A stretch of DNA of 52,788 nucleotides from Hydrogenophaga sp. (GTDB lineage: Bacteria > Pseudomonadota > Gammaproteobacteria > Burkholderiales > Burkholderiaceae_C). The first letter of the stretch is position 1. Each line of letters begins with the position of its first letter. The notes below the pieces were generated by a model. The model made no database searches. It was not told the DNA's origin and was given only the letters and a program-made list of their open reading frames with translations. Below, one piece after another: positions 46,239-52,788 of the stretch. A program made the position numbers and the translations under genes. The stretch lies in NCBI RefSeq assembly GCF_011390835.1, contig NZ_JAABRQ010000026.1, forward strand, positions 1 through 52,788, given 5' to 3'.

Positions 46239-46268
46239 ATTATCGCAAACAAACGCCTGACGCGGCAA
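46239..46268 (-). promoter_or_regulatory. Promoter of the rpmH operon
   Basis: On the minus strand TTGCCG and GATAAT lie 18 bases apart. The -10 hexamer ends 32 bases ahead of the rpmH start. Both hexamers match the sigma-70 consensus well (TTG..., .ATAAT). Confidence 0.65.
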
Positions 46269-46344
46269 GCACTTGGCCAGATGAGCTGCGAGGTCACTTC
46301 AGGCCGCCGCTCGCCCAATGGGTCCGCAAGCGGGTCAACCCGGG

Positions 46345-46374
46345 TTGTGGATAAGTGGCCGGGGGGCCTACAAT
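46345..46374 (+). promoter_or_regulatory. Probable dnaA promoter overlapping a DnaA box
   Basis: TTGTGG (46345-46350) and TACAAT (46369-46374) are 18 bases apart, 56 bases upstream of the dnaA start. The -35 hexamer overlaps a DnaA box, so autorepression by DnaA is expected. Confidence 0.5.
46346..46354 (-). promoter_or_regulatory. DnaA box (perfect)
   Basis: TGTGGATAA on the plus strand is a perfect TTATCCACA box on the minus strand. It overlaps the dnaA -35 region. Confidence 0.85.
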
Positions 46375-46395
46375 TGCCGGCTCGCTTCGCGCCCT

Positions 46396-46404
46396 TTATC
46401 CACA
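46396..46404 (+). promoter_or_regulatory. DnaA box (perfect)
   Basis: TTATCCACA on the plus strand, 27 bases before the dnaA start. It forms an inverted pair with the box at 46346-46354, with 41 bases between them. Confidence 0.85.
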
Positions 46405-46430
46405 ACAACAGCCTTGCCGCCGCCTCCCGC

Positions 46431-47837
46431 ATGATCGAGGGCTCCCTTCCCATTTCGCCGTCCGCCGACCCCTCGTCGCTGTGGTCGACCTGCGTCGATC
46501 AACTGGCACAGGAGATCCCTGAACAGCAGTTCAACACCTGGATCCGACCGTTGTCGGCGGTGGTCGCTCCCGACCAGTCCAAGGTGGTGCTGGCCGTGGC
46601 CAACCGCTTCAAACTTGACTGGATCCGCACCCAGTACGCCGCCCGGATCGCCGCCCTGCTGGAAGCCAACCAGGGCAGCCCGGTCACGTTGGAGTTGGTG
46701 CTCGCTCCGCGTGAAGGTCCCAGCCGGACCTCACCTGCGCCCCGATCGGTTCAAGATCAGGTGCTGTCGGAGCTGCCCGATCTGGCGCCAGTGGAGCCCC
46801 TGGCGCACACCGGCCCGCGCACGCGCCTGAACCCGGCGCTGACCTTCACCACTCTGGTCGAGGGCTCGGCCAACCGCATGGCGCGCGCCGCCGCGATCCA
46901 CGTCGCGGGCAGCCTGGGCCAGCTCTACAACCCACTCTTCATCTACGGCGGCGTGGGTCTGGGCAAGACCCACCTGGTGCACGCCATCGGCAACCACCTG
47001 CTGGCCGACCGCCCACAGGCCAAGGTTCTCTACATCCACGCCGAGCAGTTTGTGTCGGATGTGGTCAAGGCGTATCAGCGCAAGACCTTCGACGAGTTCA
47101 AGGAGCGCTACCACTCGCTCGACCTGCTACTGATCGACGATGTACAGTTCTTCGCCAACAAGGAGCGCACGCAAGAGGAGTTTTTCAACGCCTTCGAGGC
47201 CCTGCTGGCGCGCAAGAGCCACATCGTGCTGACCAGCGACACCTATCCCAAGGGCCTGGCCGACATCCACGAGCGCCTGGTTTCGCGCTTTGATTCCGGC
47301 CTCACGGTGGCGATCGAGCCGCCGGAGCTGGAGATGCGGGTCGCGATTCTGATCAACAAGGCTGCGGTGGAAAACGCCGTGATGCCGGAAGAAGTGGCCT
47401 TCTTCGTGGCGAAAAACGTGCGCTCCAACGTGCGTGAGCTCGAAGGCGCGCTGCGCAAGATCCTCGCCTATTCGCGCTTCAACCAGAAAGAGATTTCGAT
47501 CCAGCTGGCCCGCGATGCGCTCAAAGATCTGCTGTCGATCCAGAACCGGCAGATTGGTGTGGAGAACATCCAGAAAACGGTGGCGGACTATTACAAGATC
47601 AAAGTCGCCGACATGTATTCCAAGAAGCGCCCGGCCAGCATCGCCCGCCCGCGCCAGATCGCCATGTTTCTCGCCAAGGAGCTGACCCAGAAAAGCCTGC
47701 CCGAGATCGGCGAGCTGTTTGGCGGGCGCGACCACACCACGGTGCTGCACGCGGTGCGCAAGATCGGCGCCGAGCGCCAGCAGAACAATGAGCTGAACCA
47801 GCAACTGCACGTGCTGGAGCAGACCCTGAAGGGATGA
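46431..47837 (+). CDS. dnaA: Chromosomal replication initiator protein DnaA
   Basis: DnaA binds origin boxes, melts oriC and loads the helicase. The 468-residue protein has domain I ([20 protein letters not shown]), a variable linker, the AAA+ core with Walker [17 protein letters not shown] and Walker [11 protein letters not shown], and the DNA-binding domain IV with [23 protein letters not shown] 46431 gives the expected length and starts just after the second DnaA box. The longer frame from 46197 runs through rpmH antisense and the origin and is rejected. Confidence 0.97.
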   Translation: MIEGSLPISPSADPSSLWSTCVDQLAQEIPEQQFNTWIRPLSAVVAPDQSKVVLAVANRFKLDWIRTQYAARIAALLEANQGSPVTLELVLAPREGPSRTSPAPRSVQDQVLSELPDLAPVEPLAHTGPRTRLNPALTFTTLVEGSANRMARAAAIHVAGSLGQLYNPLFIYGGVGLGKTHLVHAIGNHLLADRPQAKVLYIHAEQFVSDVVKAYQRKTFDEFKERYHSLDLLLIDDVQFFANKERTQEEFFNAFEALLARKSHIVLTSDTYPKGLADIHERLVSRFDSGLTVAIEPPELEMRVAILINKAAVENAVMPEEVAFFVAKNVRSNVRELEGALRKILAYSRFNQKEISIQLARDALKDLLSIQNRQIGVENIQKTVADYYKIKVADMYSKKRPASIARPRQIAMFLAKELTQKSLPEIGELFGGRDHTTVLHAVRKIGAERQQNNELNQQLHVLEQTLKG

Positions 47838-47999
47838 CGACCGGCGTGGCCAGGTCGCCCTCAGGGTGGCTCGGCAGCGTTTTAAAGGAATCCTCTGTAA
47901 AAAGGGGAAAATAGGGGGGTTTGGCCAAGCCAGCCACCCAGAATAATTGACGCGCGCCCGGCGCGCCCGAAGCTCACCAGAGAGGCGAAAGAGTCCCAC
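47838..47999. other. dnaA-dnaN intergenic region
   Basis: This 162-base gap includes an unusually A+T/G-rich stretch (TTTTAAAGG, GTAAAAAGGGG, AAAATAGG) in an otherwise GC-rich region. It may contribute to origin unwinding or to the dnaN promoter. No perfect DnaA box is visible. Confidence 0.4.
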
Positions 48000-49106
48000 A
48001 TGATCGTTTTGAAATCTACCCAGGACAAGGTACTGGCCGCACTGCAATCGGTGGCCGGCATTGTCGAGCGCCGCCACACGCTGCCGATCCTGGCCAATGT
48101 GCTGCTGCGCAAAACCGGCTCGCAAGTGCAGCTCACCACCAGCGACCTCGAAATCCAGATCCGGACCACGGCCGAGCTCGACGGCGATAGCAGCAACTTC
48201 GCCACCACACTGGGCGCGCGCAAGCTGATCGACATCCTGCGCACCATGCCGGCAGACCAGACGGTCAGCCTGGAGTCCACCGGCGGCAAACTCATCCTCA
48301 AGGGTGGCAAGAGCCGCTTCACGCTGCAAAGCATGCCAGCCGAAGACTTCCCGCTGGTGCAGGAATCGGCCAGCTTCGGCCCCGCTTTCAGCGTGCCGCA
48401 GAAAACGCTCAAGAGCCTGCTGAGCCAGGTGTCGTTCTCGATGGCGGTGCACGACATCCGCTATTACCTGAACGGCATCTTGTTCGTGGCCGAGGGCAAG
48501 CAGCTCAGCCTGGTCGCCACTGACGGCCACCGCCTGGCGTTTGCCAGCGCCACGCTGGATGTGGAAGTGCCCAAGCAGGAAGTGATCCTGCCGCGCAAGA
48601 CCGTGATCGAGCTGCAGCGCCTGCTGTCGGACAAAGAAGGCGCGATCGAGATGCAGTTCGCGGCCAACCAGGCCAAGTTCAGCTTCGACGGCATGGAGTT
48701 CGTCACCAAGCTGGTCGAGGGCAAGTTCCCCGACTACAACCGCGTGATTCCTAAGAACCACAAGAATATCGTGACGCTTGGCCGCCAACCGCTGCTGGCC
48801 TCGCTGCAGCGCACCGCCATCATGACGAGCGAGAAGTTCAAGGGAGTGCGCCTGAACATCGAGCCGGGCTCGCTGCGCGTGGCCTCCAGCAACGCCGAGC
48901 AGGAAGAGGCGGTGGACGAACTCGATGTGGACTACACCGGCGACACGATCGAAATCGGCTTCAACGTCACCTACCTGATCGACGCGCTGCAAAACATGAG
49001 CCAGGAGATGGTGCGCGTCGAACTGTCCGACGGCAACAGCTCCGCGCTGGTGACCAACCCCGACGACAACGCCTTCAAGTACGTGGTCATGCCGATGCGG
49101 ATCTGA
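48000..49106 (+). CDS. dnaN: DNA polymerase III beta sliding clamp
   Basis: The clamp encircles DNA and tethers polymerase III. The 368-residue protein has the usual three clamp folds. The start is MIVLKSTQDKVLAALQSVAG, the middle domain includes VQESASFGPAFSVPQKTL, and it ends VVMPMRI, part of the conserved protein-binding end. The clamp is part of the conserved dnaA-dnaN-gyrB order and begins 162 bases after dnaA. gyrB starts 82 bases downstream. Confidence 0.98.
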   Translation: MIVLKSTQDKVLAALQSVAGIVERRHTLPILANVLLRKTGSQVQLTTSDLEIQIRTTAELDGDSSNFATTLGARKLIDILRTMPADQTVSLESTGGKLILKGGKSRFTLQSMPAEDFPLVQESASFGPAFSVPQKTLKSLLSQVSFSMAVHDIRYYLNGILFVAEGKQLSLVATDGHRLAFASATLDVEVPKQEVILPRKTVIELQRLLSDKEGAIEMQFAANQAKFSFDGMEFVTKLVEGKFPDYNRVIPKNHKNIVTLGRQPLLASLQRTAIMTSEKFKGVRLNIEPGSLRVASSNAEQEEAVDELDVDYTGDTIEIGFNVTYLIDALQNMSQEMVRVELSDGNSSALVTNPDDNAFKYVVMPMRI

Positions 49107-49134
49107 CCGCACCTGCCAGCTGTGACTCCCCTAG

Positions 49135-51804
<2,670 letters not shown>

Positions 51805-51820
51805 TTTTTTTGTAGGCAAT

Positions 51821-51862
51821 CCCATAACCTGAGAAATTGAGACCCATAAGTTGAGAAACTTA
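51821..51862 (+). repeat. Imperfect direct repeat after gyrB
   Basis: CCCATAACCTGAGAAATTGA (51821-51840) and CCCATAAGTTGAGAAACTTA (51843-51862) are 16/20 identical and 22 bases apart. The second copy also forms the left arm of the hairpin that follows. This marks the change from core genes to lower-GC DNA. Confidence 0.6.
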
Positions 51863-51873
51863 TGGGTCTTTCT
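51840..51873 (+). terminator. Intrinsic terminator after gyrB
   Basis: A perfect 13-bp stem AGACCCATAAGTT / AACTTATGGGTCT with the loop GAGA is followed by TTCT. It lies 36 bases after the gyrB stop. The weak T-tail is acceptable. It overlaps a direct repeat. Confidence 0.75.
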
Positions 51874-51983
51874 CCATGAATTGCCCCTGACTATTGGCTC
51901 CAGACCTGCCCCAGGAGTCGAGATGTTGAGCCGCTTGGCCCACCTGCGAAGTCGATGCTGCGTGCTGCCGTGCGGCAGATGAG

Positions 51984-52788
51984 TTATTTCGTTGTAAGGT
52001 TGATGCGCTTAAACCGCTGCTCGCCGAGGAACTCAAATTTTCGCTGGAAGAGAGCGGCAAGACGCGCATCTGCTGTTGCGAAGAAAACCTGTTTTCGGCT
52101 TCCAACAACCACATCGCGCAGGTAGTCGAGGAATGACAGAGCGTTGAGGTCGTCGATATGCGCGACAGGGTCGTCGATGAGAATTACGGGTGGAGCGGTC
52201 GTTGCGCTTTCGTTGAGTGCGAGAAAAATTGACAGCGCAAGCGCTGCACGTTGGCCCGTGCTGACCTGGTTGACGTCATGCTGCCGCGCATCATCTCGAC
52301 GAATGATGAGTTGGCCATCACTGAAGCTGCCGAGCGTGTACTCGGGAGGTGAATGAATTTGGGCGAAGACATCACTGACCTTGCCCCTGATGGCGACGAA
52401 AGAGTCTGCAGTCGCCTTATCCAGCGAGTGGTTCTCCACGATGTTGGCAAGCGACGTCGTTGCGCGACTCAGGTTTCCTCTAGCAGCCATCGTCTTGGAC
52501 AGGCGACTGGTCGCCGCTTGCAATTCGCCTTCCTTCCCCTTCATAAGAGACCCGGCACCCGCTTCCAGCTCGCAAGCCTGCATAGCCTTATCAAAATCGA
52601 GTAAACAAGCCTGAAGTGCATTTTGAAGCGTCTCGACGGACGCGTTTGACGGTAGGCGTACGGCGGCCTCAATCTCTTTCATAGCGGTTGAGGTGCAATA
52701 GGCCTGAAGACACAGGCGCCCAGAGGGTCGCTCCTTGGTCGATGTCCAGTGACGTGGCCCAGTGAAACGGCGACGTTGTTCGGCCGTC
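51984..52788 (-). CDS. SMC/Rad50-like AAA ATPase, C-terminal part (runs off window)
   Basis: This minus-strand frame stays open to the right edge, so at least 267 C-terminal residues are present and the start is outside the window. The final part is the ABC-ATPase C-lobe of SMC/RecF-like proteins: a signature motif VSTGQRAALALSIFLALN, Walker B PPVILIDDPVAHIDDLNALS with the D-loop, and an H-loop-like VFFATADARLAAL. The preceding stretch is helical and rich in Lys/Ala/Ser, fitting a coiled coil. The N-terminal Walker A is not in view. GC content is visibly lower than in gyrB, suggesting transfer. Related ATPases occur in phage defence and DNA repair, but the role cannot be fixed here. Confidence 0.75.
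   Translation of the reverse strand, partial: TAEQRRRFTGPRHWTSTKERPSGRLCLQAYCTSTAMKEIEAAVRLPSNASVETLQNALQACLLDFDKAMQACELEAGAGSLMKGKEGELQAATSRLSKTMAARGNLSRATTSLANIVENHSLDKATADSFVAIRGKVSDVFAQIHSPPEYTLGSFSDGQLIIRRDDARQHDVNQVSTGQRAALALSIFLALNESATTAPPVILIDDPVAHIDDLNALSFLDYLRDVVVGSRKQVFFATADARLAALFQRKFEFLGEQRFKRINLTTK

Larger units (their letters stand above)
46208..46430. other. rpmH-dnaA intergenic region, probable part of oriC
   Basis: This 223-base region has the position of the chromosomal origin in many betaproteobacteria. It contains two perfect DnaA boxes in inverted orientation and promoters for both flanking genes. I see no extended A+T-rich unwinding element here; the dnaA-dnaN gap holds the more A+T-rich sequence. 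Confidence 0.6.

Noticed and set aside
46197..46430. N-terminal extension of DnaA across the origin
   Set aside because: It would run antisense to rpmH and across DnaA boxes, with no family similarity.
47127..49112. Long minus-strand open frame opposite dnaA and dnaN (661 codons)
   Set aside because: It is antisense to two certain core genes; its composition is that of a shadow frame.

Overview
The window is a G+C-rich chromosomal segment of a betaproteobacterium, most likely a Comamonadaceae-type member of the Burkholderiales (Hydrogenophaga, Polaromonas or Rhodoferax relatives). This rests on the protein families, the rpmH-dnaA origin layout, the metX-metW pair, and an intergenic repeat of a kind I recall from that family. 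No tRNA, rRNA, CRISPR array or intact insertion sequence is visible. Placement below family level is inference.

Left part (1-17.4 kb): the start of gap and all of tkt on the minus strand. Then a plus-strand run: murU, pepP, a MOSC protein, a Pfk-2 type phosphofructokinase, the fused malic enzyme maeB, and a secreted barnase-like RNase with its barstar inhibitor. Next come rsmA-surA-lptD (minus) and amgK-rsmE (plus). AmgK and MurU are consecutive enzymes of cell-wall sugar recycling but sit about 12 kb apart here.

Middle part (17.4-36.7 kb): a lipoprotein, an orphan encapsulated-ferritin-like protein without encapsulin, an MFS transporter, a YidB-like protein, an alpha/beta hydrolase and an M20 peptidase. 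A chemotaxis cluster follows (cheW, a periplasmic Cache protein, two methyl-accepting proteins). metX-metW comes next; its leader carries a recognisable SAM-II riboswitch followed by an intrinsic terminator. After a glycine-rich RRM protein come flavocytochrome c sulfide dehydrogenase (fccA-fccB) and a bicarbonate transporter with its PII-like partner (sbtA-sbtB), together suggesting sulfide oxidation and inorganic carbon uptake. kdsD-kdsC-lptC supply Kdo synthesis and LPS export.

Right part (36.8-51.8 kb): a Kef-type antiporter, a Tat-exported metallo-beta-lactamase-fold protein, apt, a conserved unknown, a lone cyclic-nucleotide-binding domain protein, then the replication-origin block. This is mnmE-yidC-yidD-rnpA-rpmH (minus) and dnaA-dnaN-gyrB (plus), with two perfect inverted DnaA boxes between rpmH and dnaA. 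After gyrB the base composition drops, a repeat/hairpin cluster appears, and the 3' part of an SMC/Rad50-like ATPase gene runs off the window. This looks like the edge of an accessory region.

The most interesting items are the SAM-II riboswitch plus terminator, the orphan ferritin, the RNase/barstar pair, the intergenic repeat family, a Fur-box-like site ahead of a small ORF, the Cache protein inside the chemotaxis cluster, and the ATPase at the right edge.
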